Source: Euborellia annulipes (taxonomy: Eukaryota > Arthropoda > Insecta > Dermaptera > Anisolabididae). Taken from it: 64,000 nt of DNA. Where the stretch lies: assembly GCA_023213315.1 (NCBI GenBank), contig JAKCPI010024911.1:1-64000 (forward strand). Direction: 5' to 3'. The notes under the pieces were generated by a model, which was not told the DNA's origin, made no database searches, and saw only the letters and a list, made by a program, of their open reading frames with translations. The position numbers and the translations under genes are program-made. Shown here piece after piece: positions 22,133 to 32,727 of the stretch. Position 1 is the stretch's first letter. The number at the start of each line of letters is the position of its first letter.

Positions 22133-22676
22133 TATAATGTTATAATTAATAAAAATGTTGCCTGTTATCAGAATTAAAAGAGGAGAGAATAATTATTATA
22201 AAATGAATATTTCTCTATTCGGTGTCAAATTAAATTTAAATATTTTAAAGTTAAACTATCAAGTATTTTATAAATGTACCTATATCAAATACGAAAAGAA
22301 ATTGCATGTGTCAAATAGATGGAATTTTTATAGTTATTTATGAATATAATAATAAAATCGTACTCAAATATTGTATTATAAAATATTATTTATCTATTAA
22401 GTGATGTCAAAAATATAATCAAATGTAAGTAAAACAACTATCAAGTAATTTACAATTACCTTTATAAGTAAAGAAATTGCAAATGTTAACTTAACCTCTT
22501 TAGCCTCTCATTACCTCAAATATTATTAATTACTCCTAATTATTATTATATTTAGATTGAAATTAATAAAGAATATATATTTACCCTATTATAGAAGGTG
22601 ATTAGTGAAGTCATGGTGAAGTAATATATTCATAAACGAATTTGTTTTCAACTTAAAACACAATTTTTTTAGACAG
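22133..22676. other. A+T-rich, no gene
   Basis: No coding sequence or bounded repeat seen. Confidence 0.45.
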
Positions 22677-22810
22677 CCAACAATGAATGCACACGGCACA
22701 CTCGCGAGTGATGCGCATGCGCGCTGGAACTAGGTGCGGCGACGGCCAGCGCCGCCGTCGCCACCTCCGAGTCCCCCCTCCCCCTGCATTCTGCAACGCA
22801 TTGCTTCTCT
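22677..22810. promoter_or_regulatory. G+C-rich CpG patch with an NRF-1-type site
   Basis: The richest CpG stretch of the window. TGCGCATGCGCG at about 22712 fits the NRF-1/Ewg consensus YGCGCAYGCGCR exactly. It is followed by GCGGCGACGGCCAGCGCCGC. Such patches often mark promoters, but no transcript start or TATA box can be placed and the direction is unknown. Confidence 0.35.
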
Positions 22811-22937
22811 CAACCGGGGTCAAACAAAGACACTGAATGATTCGCTTGTTTATTCGTCAAGTATTTTTAAAAAATCCTTTTGAAAAGTCTATATAATTTA
22901 AGAGTAATATTAAAAATTTTTTATATGAAAAATAGAG

Positions 22938-22999
22938 AAAAAATCTGGTGTGACTGGTCGCACAGTGCACAACTTTCTCTTGCCTTCGGTAATCTCCCA
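22938..22999 (-). mobile_element. Family A hairpin half, truncated
   Basis: AAATCTGGTGTGACTGGTCGCA...CTTGCCTTCGGTAATC, then the match stops just before the MITE at 23021. Confidence 0.6.
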
Positions 23000-23020
23000 G
23001 TTCTAACATCAGTTTTTCAC

Positions 23021-23425
23021 TTAAGGTGCGCGTCTCGGGGTGCTAATTTTGGGAGTTTCCAGCGGCCACAATTTTGAAGCTATCGACCTCAAATTTTTTT
23101 AAAATTAAAGCTATTTAAAATATCTACAACTTATAGAAGCCCTTTTTTTTATTTTCGAAAAAATAAATATTTTTTTTTAGATTAATCGCATTAAATTAAA
23201 GATATTTTAAAAAAATGAGCTCTATAAGTTGTAGATAATTAAATTAGTAATCATTGTGTTAAAGAATAATTAATTTTTTGCCTTTAATTAATTAGCTAAA
23301 AGCTCTAGAATGAAATGGAAAAAATCCCTTATATTCCTGTGGGGAAAACTAACGCCATCTCTTGCCGCCTCGAGCAACTCGGTAGTCTATAGTGTTCTAA
23401 CCGTTTTTCGAGACGCGCACCTTAA
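23021..23425 (+). mobile_element. TTAA MITE, GGTGCGCGTCTCG family, copy 2
   Basis: TTAA at 23021-23024 and 23422-23425; inverted ends GGTGCGCGTCTCGG and TCGAGACGCGCACC. It matches 10771-11175 over its full length. Confidence 0.85.
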
Positions 23426-24194
23426 TTACAAAGAGATGGGAGAATTAATTTAAATATTACAGTTTAAAAATATAACTTAAATGACTTGGAATTCTTTTTT
23501 TTTTTTTCTTTATATGATAAGGAGATTCTTTTTCTTCTTCTTTCTTTTCACTATCAGTTTTCAGCCTGCAGTGAATGAGCTGGAGGCAAAGGCATTTGCA
23601 TTCTTATTGGACCCTCTTGTCTCTCCTTGTGACCGACGGGGCGCCTTATTTATTTATTTATTTACTGCTCCCCTGTTTGCTCGAGGCGTGTAGGCATCCC
23701 TCTCATGCTTACCCCTATTCAATATTCTTAAAAAACTGGAAAATTATTTTCTTTTTTAACGACATACTCATTTTTTTCTTCCCCTTCAAATCATATAGAA
23801 ACTCAAAAACTTTTAGAGACGACAATCAAAGAAAGAAAATATATTTTTAAAAAGATCTGGTGTTGAAGCCATTATTTATTGATTATTTTTTAAATTTAAA
23901 TCCAGCTGTTTGGTTGGTATTATTTTAGTAATTTGGCCAAAGAGGGTTACAAGAAGGGGATGCTCGATTTTTACGAAAATTGCCTTTTATTTGTAAAATC
24001 TATGAAACAAAAGTTACTTGAAATTTAATTTACAATAATTTTTGCTGAAAACAGGGATGGGCATCGAGATAAATAAATCCCTAAATCCAAGATTTTGGAT
24101 TTGGATTGAAATTCATATTCTCATTGGAACTAAATCTTTTTCCAAAGGGATTTATTTCCAGAAAATAAAATTCTAAAAAAAAAGAATATTAAAT
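23426..24194. other. No gene recognised
   Basis: Contains (TTTA)n near 23648-23665 and a G+C-richer stretch 23560-23710 without a recognised product. AAATCC/GGATTT repeats begin near 24085. Confidence 0.4.
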
Positions 24195-24505
24195 TATTAA
24201 TTGCAACCTCGTAGCTCATTTCCGTCTTGCTTTAAATTGATCACAGACACACACACAGGCCATTTTGCGGGATCTAAAACTTGTATTTCCATCAAAATCT
24301 CGACTCCAAATTTGACATAAATGCAATACTTTCCCGTAAAATGTTCCCAAAAAAAGGTCAAATTAAAGTAATTTGATAAAAGCATAGGATCGATCCAAGA
24401 ATTCAATTAGATCCAAATCCAACCAAGGATTTGAATTTAGATCTAGATCCAATATTATACAACTATATAAGACAAATTATATTTCATATAGGGTAAGAGA
24501 AAGTA
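24195..24505 (-). mobile_element. Family A element, outer part only
   Basis: TTGCAACCTCGTAGCTC, an ACACAC run, CATCAAAATCTCGAC, then after about 140 bases of AAATCCAA-type repeats the terminal TTCATATAGGGTAAGAGAAAGTA. Confidence 0.55.
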
Positions 24506-24856
24506 AAATATAATAATTTAAAAAAAAATCAAAATGATTTATAAATACCCTAAAATAATCTTGAATTTTTGAAAAAATTTCTTGAACCCCCCCATCAAAA
24601 ATTTCTGGCTACGCCAATGGATCCAATACACAAGATTCATAAAATATTTTCAGGTCAGGGGCGGATGCAGAGAAGGTTTTTTACAAAATTTTTGACAATA
24701 AAAAAAATCAAGTTTTGATTAAATTAATATTGCCGCAAAAAAAATTTCAGAAAATTCAGAGATATTAATTTATTTTTTCATAATCGAAAATTTGAAATAT
24801 GTAGGCCTCTATTTAAAATATTCTTACTTGTACAAAAAACAGTTCCCCCGTGAATC
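24506..24856. other. Possible decayed MITE
   Basis: CAGGGGCGGATGCAGAG at 24656 resembles a hAT-type MITE terminus, but no matching right end is seen before the element at 24857. Confidence 0.3.
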
Positions 24857-25113
24857 TAAGGAGGATACAGGGGGGGGGGGTAAAGGAGGTAATTACCCCC
24901 CCCCTCCCGAGATTTGAAAAAATACTGTTTTTCGAAAAAAAATTTATTTTTAATGTAAAATTTTAAAAATTAATACTTAAAAATTTGATTTGTATTTATA
25001 TTCTGGCAAACAGGTACAGAATGCGCCTTTAAATTACCGAAATTAATGTTGTGCGACCAGTCACACCAGATTCCCCCCCCTCGCCCCGAGAAACACCTCT
25101 GGATCCGCCCTTG
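24857..25113 (+). mobile_element. hAT-type MITE, CAAGGGCGGAT family, copy 2
   Basis: A degenerate left end (AAGGAGGATACAGG) and intact right end CTGGATCCGCCCTTG. The interior matches 5006-5267, including TGTGCGACCAGTCACACCAG, shared with the family A hairpin. No clean TSD. Confidence 0.7.
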
Positions 25114-25878
25114 ATTCTAATTCGGCTAGGGGAATTCAATTTCTATTAAATCTCGAATGAATACATGGACCTATACTTTCATTACCTTCCATAGTAGAAA
25201 TATTATTTTTTGAATGCAATTTCCCAACTTCAATAGGCAAGGGACGCCACGCCACCCTCGAACGATGAAACGCAAGAGTCGCAAAATTAGGAATATCTTA
25301 TTTCATCAACTTAATTCAATTCACAAAGCACAAGTTCGGAATCTTTTGTAAAAGTATGCCTTAAGAAACTAAATATTGTCAATATAAAATTGCTCTCCTA
25401 GGGGCGGGATTATCCATCCTCGGTGCTTTTTTTTGAAATTTGAAACGAAGAGGATAAAAATTAAAAGCTCGATTCAATAGTTATTAAATTGACAATAACT
25501 CCCTCTTTTTTTTATGGATGTTCAAAGGATCCCGAAAGGTATGAAGAGGAAACGACACTTCTCGTCCTGTGTGATTAGAGACCAAAGGACATCCGTGCCC
25601 TTTGGCAAGCAACAAAACAAGCCGACCAAGGGCTGACGGAATTTGCAATCAATTGAATGGAAAGGCAACAACACAAAAAGGTCTAGGTGCTTCTATCTAT
25701 CATACAAATGTGCCCATCATATTTAGATCTTTTCAATGCCCTAGCAGAATATAGTCACAGTTGGATGAATTTTCTTTTCTGATAACCATTTTTTTTTTTT
25801 TTATAAAAAGTTATATGATTTAGTGAACTCTAAATGTAATGAATAGTTTTATAAATATTTAAAAGTTTTAAATGAATA
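25114..25878. other. No gene recognised
   Basis: Positions 25520-25690 are less A+T-rich and look single-copy, but no product is recognised. Confidence 0.4.
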
Positions 25879-25886
25879 GGCCTATC

Positions 25887-26047
25887 CAGGGCCGGAACTA
25901 GGGGGGCAAAATTTAATTTGCCGCCCCCTCCTTAAAATTTTCTATACAATTCATATCATTTTACCTTTTTTTAAGTAAATCTTTCTTTAATTGCCGCCCC
26001 CGGAATGCCACCCACTGCACCCACTGCCCCCCCTAGATCCGGCCCTG
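25887..26047. mobile_element. hAT-type MITE, CAGGGCCGGA termini, 8-bp TSD
   Basis: CAGGGCCGGAACTAGG and CCTAGATCCGGCCCTG, flanked by a perfect GGCCTATC at 25879-25886 and 26048-26055. 161 bp, non-coding. Confidence 0.88.
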
Positions 26048-26069
26048 GGCCTATCAATAAAATAGGTAA

Positions 26070-26353
26070 GGGAGCGTACAAGTATTACGTAACGCAAATG
26101 TTGAAGATTTTTGACTCCCCCTCCCCTCCATGTAACGCGCCGTAACATTTTTCTGGACCCCCCCCTAGACGTTACGTAAGGCTCAAGTGGCCATTTTTAT
26201 CTAAAAGTCACAATTATGTTGCGCAAAGTACCGGAAAGTCGCTAAAATACCAGTTACGTAACGCGTTGTTCAACCCCCCCCTCCCCCCCAAGGTAAAGTT
26301 TTACGAGACCCCTCCTCCCCCCAAATTGCGTAACGTAATACTTGTACGCTCCC
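26070..26353. mobile_element. MITE GGGAGCGTACAAG, copy 1, TAA TSD
   Basis: GGGAGCGTACAAGTATTACG and its reverse complement, about 28 bp each, flanked by TAA (26067-26069 and 26354-26356). The flanks rejoin as ATAGGTAAGAGAAAGC, a family A terminus. It matches 42776-43062. Confidence 0.85.
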
Positions 26354-26439
26354 TAAGAGAAAGCAAAAATATTCTGGATCGAGAAGCATATAAATTTTTA
26401 TTTGGCTAACCTTTTCTCCATCAAAATATTCTATTAATA

Positions 26440-26585
26440 TATATACAAATCAAATTTTTAAGTATTAATTTTTTTAATTTTACATTAAAAATAAAATATA
26501 TTTCCCAAAAAATATTTTTCTCAAATCTCGGGGGGGGGGGGGGTTGATAATTACCCCTTTTACCTCTCCTCTTGTATTAGCCTTT
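26440..26585 (-). mobile_element. Fragment of the CAAGGGCGGAT MITE
   Basis: The reverse complement of the left half of 5006-5267: AAATTTTTAAGTATTAAT, TTCTCAAATCTCGGGGG, GATAATTACCCC. Confidence 0.6.
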
Positions 26586-26639
26586 GAGAGGAAGGCGTTT
26601 GTTATAATTAGAAGATAATATGATAAAAAATAAAATTTC

Positions 26640-26705
26640 TTTCGGCCTAATTTATTTTAAATTCGCCTTGTAGACGTTTCAGGGATTAAACGTCATCATG
26701 AATTG
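26640..26705 (-). other. Hammerhead-like motif, single copy
   Basis: On the minus strand: CATGATGACGTTTAATCCCTG, then GAAACGTCTACAAGG, AAATAAATTAGGCCGAAAG. It is related to the arms of the palindrome at 57111-57464. Confidence 0.4.
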
Positions 26706-26708
26706 GGT

Positions 26709-27018
26709 CGGGTCGCAGACAGGGGGGGGGGGGGCATGGGGTCTATTCCCGAGCCCATTGCCCTCTATCCTTAAAATTCTAATAAAAAATAGTTTAAATG
26801 GTTAAAATTTCAATAAAAAAAATCATTTTCTTGAAATTTTTCCTGAAGGGGCCCGGGCCTCTTAAGCTCTTAAAATTTCAATAAAAAAAAATCATTTCCT
26901 TGAAATTTTTTCCTGAGGGGCCCGGGCCCTTTAAGCTCAAAGCAAGTTTGATAATATTTTTTTCAGTGACAGGATAGCTAAAAACGCAGATTTCAGTCAA
27001 GTCTGTCTGCGACCCTGA
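26709..27018. mobile_element. MITE-like element with GGGTCGCAGACAG ends
   Basis: GGGTCGCAGACAGG near 26710 and CTGTCTGCGACCC near 27015 are inverted. The interior has a tandem pair of about 67 bp (AATTTCAATAAAAAA... GGGGCCCGGGCC) at 26803-26940. Confidence 0.6.
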
Positions 27019-27070
27019 GTATAGATTTAATGGAATAGTTATTTTTTTTTAGGGAGGGGGGGGGTCACCT

Positions 27071-27260
27071 CAGGGCCGGATCTAGGGGGGGGGGGGCAGT
27101 GGGTGCGTGTGTCCCGGGCGGCAGATATCAGGGGGCGGCAATTGAAGAAAGATTTACTAAAAAAAAGGTAAACATATGAATTTTGTGTAGAAAATTTTAA
27201 GGAGGGGGCGGCTAATTAAATTTTGCCCCCCCCCTAAAAAATCTCCTTGTTCCGGCCCTG
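27071..27260. mobile_element. hAT-type MITE, CAGGGCCGGA family, copy 2
   Basis: CAGGGCCGGATCTAGG and TCCGGCCCTG ends. Flanks GGTCACCT and GGTCCCCC could be a decayed 8-bp duplication. The interior resembles 25887-26047. Confidence 0.75.
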
Positions 27261-28154
27261 GGTCCCCCCAATGGAGAAAAACCATATACGGTAGACGTTC
27301 CTGATGAATATTATTCAAAATTGAAATAAAAAACTAAAAGTACAATACATCCGTGAAATGTCAAAAAAAAAAAATATATAATTTCATAAACATTTTAACT
27401 TTTATAAAAAAAAAATAGATAATCTTGTCCTGTCCATCCTTTTTTTTTTTCAAGAAAGTTAGTATGAGGGTTGGAAAAAAAATAACAATACAATGTAATG
27501 GAAATAAATAGACCACAAGTCTGATTCTTTTTTTTTATGGACAAAAGGATATACAGGGGTTTAGAGAGAGAAAAAACAAGAATTTTATGAAGATTTTTTC
27601 GACATGTCGAACTGTCGAACTGATTTTGATTAGTCCTGGCATTCAATCCCCACCCTTAAAAGCTTCTTGGCGACGACGAAGCTTTTGTCCCGGGGAATGA
27701 CGTCATCCGTTCCGGTGGATTATTTTTTTCTACCCCCCCCATAGACAAAGAAGTTTGACACCCATCGTAGACGAAAAGAGAAAGAGTGAGAGGAGTCATA
27801 CAAAAGTTGGCATTGTCTCTCTCTCTGCCCCGGGGCTTGGACCGTATCTTTGTGCGTTGATAATGCGTTTTTCATGTTGGTTGTGTTATCTTAAGACGTC
27901 TAAGTGAGTGAGTGAGTGAGTTGAGTTCTTCTTCTTAAGCAGAATGACTCGCTCGGGACACGAATAAGAACAAGAGAACAACAAGAACAAGAAGACGAAG
28001 AAGGTGCAATACCTTCAAGTTAGAAGTGTGACCCAAGCGACAGATTTACATTTTGACAACCTGCTACTTTCTCTCACGCCCAAGGGTCCCGTTTAACGTC
28101 TAAGCCACTAATTGCCAAACTACTAAAGAATTCATCTCGATATCTTGAATTTAA
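27261..28154. other. Single-copy region with a CRE palindrome
   Basis: 27650-28130 is less A+T-rich and not shared with any repeat here. It has TGACGTCA at 27698-27705 (CRE consensus) and an (AGTG)n run at 27904-27922. It could be regulatory or exonic; no product recognised. Confidence 0.3.
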
Positions 28155-29345
28155 TATAAAAAATCTGGTGTGACTTAACTGACAGCACACAACTTTCGAT
28201 TACAAAGTATCACACCAGATTTTTTTGTGACGACATATATATATATATTATATATATATATATAGTTTCCCATAGCATTTGTTCCAAACTTGATCGCTTG
28301 CGTTTCATATATGGCGTTGAATGCTTCCATTGAGAATAAGAGAAAGTACAAAATCTGAAATACTACATCAGTAAAGTGTACTCCAAACAAGTTTTAGGAA
28401 AAAACTTAATAATATACTTTTTAAAGAACATCTAAAAAATAGTTGATTTATGAATTTTAATCAAAATCGTTCCAACAAATTTTGAGAAATACGAAAAAAA
28501 CTAAAAAAGTACATCAGTAAAGTGTACTTCAAACACGTTTTAGGTAAAAACTTAATAATATACTTTTTAAAGAACATCTAAAAAATAGTTGATTTATGAA
28601 TTTTAATCAAAATTGTTCCAACAAATTTTGAGAAATTCGAAAAAAACTAAAAAAGTACATCAGTGAAGTGTACTTCAAACACGTTTTAGGAAAAAACTTA
28701 ATAATATACTTTTTAAAGAACATCTAAAAAATAGTTGATTTATGAATTTTAATCAAAATCGTTTCTACAAATTTTGAGAAATTCGAAAAAAACTAAAAAA
28801 GTACATCAGTGAAGTGTACTTCAAACACGTTTTAGGAAAAAACTATTAATATACTTTTAAAGAACATAAAAATAGTGATTTGGAATTTAATCAAAATGGT
28901 TAAAATTTTGAGAAATGAAAAAAAAAAAAATCATCAGTAAGTGTACTTCAAACACGTTTTAGAAAAAACTTATTAATATACTTTTTAAAGAATATTTAAA
29001 AATAGTTATTTATGAAATTTAATCAAAATTATTCTAGCGAATTTTGTGAAATACAAAAAAAAACTGAAACAACACATCAGTAAAGTACTCGTACTTTTTG
29101 GCCGATTTTGTTCAAAAGTTTATATTAACTATCCGGGAGCGTGCCTAACTTAAATATGAAATTTCAACCTCATAGCTCATTTCCTTCATGCCTTTAATCA
29201 TCACACACAGACAGACCATGTTGCGGAAACCACTTTTTTGGACTTCAAAACGTGTATATCCATCAAAATCTTGACAATTTTTTGACATGACACCAATTCT
29301 TTCTATATATACATACAGGTATATAGGTAAGAGAAAGTAATAATA
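28155..29345 (-). mobile_element. Family A element, reverse copy enlarged by a tandem array
   Basis: A short hairpin (28158-28222), GACGACATATATAT, TTTCCCATAGCA, the array at 28361-29045, CTCGTACTTTTTGGCCG, CAGACAGACCATG, and the terminus GGTAAGAGAAAGTAA at 29330-29344. Confidence 0.8.
28361..29045. repeat. Tandem array of about 146 bp units inside family A
   Basis: ACATCAGTRAAGTGTACTYC starts units at about 28363, 28509, 28655, 28801 and 28931 (spacing 146, 146, 146, about 130). The unit at 28801 lacks many single bases relative to its neighbours. Confidence 0.92.
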
Positions 29346-30205
29346 ATTTCCTCTCCTTAAATATTAATATATTCAAGTATTTGCGAAAAATGGTGGTGTG
29401 GTGTTAAAATAAATTACCATAATGCCTATTATTTTTATGGCACTTATTCTTAATAATAAAATCCCCGTTACTTCACAGCAAATCCATAAGCCACCGAAAT
29501 GAACTTGAAAAACCACTGAACTAAAATTTCCTAAGAATTTATTTTAATATGCAATTTACGCCCGACGATCATAAAGCTATCTATCTTGTCATTGAAAAGT
29601 GAAATTGAATAATTTTTATAGGCGATAAATTTTCCCCCTCTTCTCTTTTCTAAGAGGTCAAAATCTTTTTTGTGATAATAAATTTCATCCCCGTTTTCTC
29701 GTCGATATATATATATATATATGAATTCGTGGTTTATCTTAAAACTAAGATGATATTGAATTAAGTTTAATAATTTACGATCTATATTAATAAGTTTTTT
29801 TTAATAGGCTGGAATTTTTTGGGTAGGATAAAAAAAAAAGTTAATTGCAATTTTCTTAAGACACAATTTCCGTTGCATTATGATTTCCCGAACGATACGC
29901 CAATGCATATGCAAATCCGGCATCCTATATGAGTTCTAACCAATCCGGAGGAACAAAAACTCATTTTAGATAGCGTAACAATATTCTATTAGTTAAAAAG
30001 TTTTTCAAAGAAACATCATTTGATAAATTAAAGATAAAAAGAAAAAAAAAAAAGAAAAATTTATTAAAATTAAAAATCTTAAAAACAAGGCAAGCCTATA
30101 GATAGATAAAAAAAGATAAGGAGAAAAAGTTTAAGATTCTCTTTCTTTAGTGGAATCAGCTAAAAGTTAATTTTTTCTTTATTTTATATGTAAACCTCTT
30201 CCTAC
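29346..30205. other. No gene recognised
   Basis: A (TA)n run at 29706-29722. No coding exon recognised. Confidence 0.4.
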
Positions 30206-30365
30206 TCAGGGTTGCTTCAGTTCTAATTAACTAGCTATCTCGCGGACAAGTTTGTTGAACTTTCAAGTCTTTTTAGTTCTAGTTAAGCTAATCATATAAT
30301 TAAATAACAGCACAGATCGTAGTTTGTTAGTTAAGACCCAAAGTTCGGTATAAGTCTTAACTAGG
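30206..30365 (-). repeat. Interspersed repeat family C, copy 2 (empty site)
   Basis: The reverse complement matches the flanks of the TTAA MITE at 6230-6471. Here TCATATAATTAAATAACA shows a single TTAA. Confidence 0.7.
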
Positions 30366-30479
30366 TGAAATTAAAAACCCAAAACTATTTTTTTTTTTTT
30401 TTGGAAAATGTAAAATTTTTATCAAAATTATTTACCTTCCCCCTTTCGTAATCGGGAGTTTAAATTATATTACAAAACA

Positions 30480-30525
30480 CTTCGGACTTTTTGTGCCATC
30501 TTCAGTTGTATAAGAGTTTTTTAAA
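30480..30525 (-). other. Hammerhead-like motif, diverged
   Basis: On the minus strand ACTGAAGATGGCACAAAAAG, then TCCGAAGTG. GAAG in place of GAAAC makes it weak. Confidence 0.25.
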
Positions 30526-30534
30526 GACTGCCGA

Positions 30535-30802
30535 ACCGACGGTCCAAACGAAAAAGTGAATGATGAACTAGCGAACGAAGGACTAATGATTTATGAACGA
30601 GTGAACGATTGATATTTTGGGGGGGTGGGGGGGCTCCAGTTCAGACGTTCAAGTGAACTAGTGAACGATCTATGAACGCTGAATGAACGATGAGCGATGC
30701 CCGGTTCGAACTGGCAAGTGAACGACGAACCAATGGATGAAGAACGGCGAACGAAGAACGTGTGGAAGAATTCGGTTCGGTTCGGTCGAACGATTGTACT
30801 AT
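30535..30802. repeat. Cryptic GTGAACGA repeat with inverted CCGAACCG ends
   Basis: GTGAACGA, GAACGA and GAACGAAG recur about ten times between GCCGAACCGACGG at the left and TTCGGTTCGGTTCGG at the right. It could be a decayed TIR element whose interior expanded. Confidence 0.55.
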
Positions 30803-30965
30803 AGAGTGGTAAATTCGTCAGTCCATGAGCCAGTCAATAGCCTATGTATAAAACAATGTGAATTTTAAAATTTGCTTTTCAACTAGTCATATCATATGTT
30901 CAAGAATTTGATTTTCAGTTTAACTGTTTAACTTATTTGTAAAAATCTTATCTTATCTTATCTTA

Positions 30966-31202
30966 TACACACTTTACTCTTGTGCTTAATAGGAAAGAGA
31001 GGAGAAATGGCTGCTATGGTAACAAAATATAAATATTTTTTCATGTTTATAAATTTGACATCTTGAATTCTAATATATTGGCGGAAACTATATATATATG
31101 TCGACACAAAAAATCTGGTGTGACAAGCACGGTGCACAACTTTCTCTTATTGCAGGGTAAGAAAAGTTGTGTGCTTTGCGTCAGTCACACCAGATTTTTT
31201 AA
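30966..31202 (+). mobile_element. Family A element, inner part and hairpin only
   Basis: ACACTTTACTCTTGTGC, TGCTATGGTAACAAAATA, GTCGACACAAAAAATCTGG and a full hairpin (31111-31198) with CAGGGTAAGAAAAGTTGTG. Confidence 0.75.
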
Positions 31203-31988
31203 GTATTAATTTTTAAATTAATTTTATATTAAAAATAAAATTTAATTTCCAAAAAAAAAAATACATCAAAAAAGTACATCAAAGCAATGCTAATATTTAA
31301 ATTTTATTATTTTGCAATATAATATACTGTGATTTTTATAAAACCTAAAGAGATTTCATTTTTTTTTTTTTTTTTTTTTAATAATCATAATATTATTCTT
31401 CTCTTTTTCTTTGAAATTCAAAAAATTAAAAAAAAAAAGAGATGTAGCTATTGAGAGAGAAAATTAGCAGATTTGTATTCGGATGTAAATTGCAAGCGAG
31501 GTCCATTGCATTTTAGAAAGGGATCAAAAAGCCGACATCTGAATGCCTTTTTTTTTGAAAGCAGCACCCCAACTACCTACGTTTTTTAAATAGAACAAAA
31601 AAAAAAAAAACTTTTCCGTTCCGGCATCGAATTCCCTCTATTTTTTCCGGGTGAAATTTAATCGCCACCCGGTCGCGCTACTTAATTCATAAAAGCCTTT
31701 TTCAGATTGCCAATTATTTAAACATCTTTTGGCTAAAAGGGCGTATATAGAACTAGAATAGACCACTCGCTTTATATGTTTGTGTCCTTTGAATATTTTT
31801 CAAATTATTTTATCCCTCTCGTAAGGGCTTCTTAAAATTTCTTTTATATAGGAAATAAAATAAATAAATAGAAAGAGGGTCTTGAGATGCAAATGCATCG
31901 AGTTTTGGGTGGAATATTTTGTGAAATGAGTGCTTATAAATTTAAATAAAATGAAATATCAAATCTGTTGTGCTAGCATGCTTATATA
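31203..31988. other. No gene recognised
   Basis: 31610-31700 is G+C-richer (CCACCCGGTCGCGCTAC) and apparently single copy. Nothing is recognised. Confidence 0.4.
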
Positions 31989-32361
31989 CAGGTCTATTCT
32001 CTAAAAACAGACGTTAAAATTTAAAATGAGTGTTAAAAAGTAATGTAAAAACAATCAGCGTTAAAAAATGCTATTCTCTTTTAACAGCGACGTTAACATG
32101 TTGCTTTTATTTCAAAGCTATCAAAATCATAACCTTACTTTTTAGGTTAAGGACGCCATTAAATCCACCCCCTAGACATGACATTAATTTTTAACACTAT
32201 TTACTAAATGTTAACGCTTTGGCTTTAAAGTTTTTGTTTACAGAATAGCTATTTGAGGCAAGGAAGTTTTAAAATGAATTAATGTTGTTTACAGATGTTA
32301 AAAGTTAACGTTTTTGCTTGGAGAAATAAAAGTTTACGTTTTTGCTTAGAGAATAGACCTG
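31989..32361. mobile_element. MITE with CAGGTCTATTCTCTAA ends
   Basis: CAGGTCTATTCTCTAAAAAC at the left and GCTTAGAGAATAGACCTG at the right. AACGTTTTTGCTTGGAGAA near 32310 is a partial repeat of the right end. It is non-coding with many GTTAAMA motifs. The TSD is unclear. Confidence 0.75.
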
Positions 32362-32423
32362 ATAGTGTTTTTGTCATTCGGCATTTGAGGCCATATAGTC
32401 TAGATTTTAAACTTTAATATATT

Positions 32424-32727
32424 TTGGAGTCAGGAGGAATAAAACCAGCGTTGTCGAACACCTTTACACTTTTATTTTAAGCAGACGTTTCGGTAACCAT
32501 AACGGTTGCCATCTTCAGTGCCAATGAAAGTTTTTTAAGGTGTCCCTGTCATATATGATCTTGTATAGTATAGGAAGCATCAGCCTGGAGCGCCATATAT
32601 GACAGGGACACCTTAAAAAACTTTCATTGGCACTGAAGATGGCAACCGTTATGGTTACCGAAACGTCTGCTTAAAATAAAAGTGTAAAGGTGTTCGACAA
32701 CGCTGGTTTTATTCCTCCTGACTCCAA
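32424..32727. mobile_element. Palindromic hammerhead-like element, 134-bp arms
   Basis: The arms 32424-32557 and 32594-32727 are near-perfect inverted repeats around a 36-base spacer. The right arm, read on plus, has CACTGAAGATGGCAACC, loop, GGTTACCGAAACGTCTGC, then AAAATAAAAGTG. The left arm carries the same on minus, so 5' sides face inward. GGCAACC/GGTTACC forms a 7-bp stem with one mismatch. Confidence 0.85.

Noticed and set aside
27698..27705. TGACGTCA as a functional CRE
   Set aside because: A single 8-bp match with no promoter context; kept only as a note.
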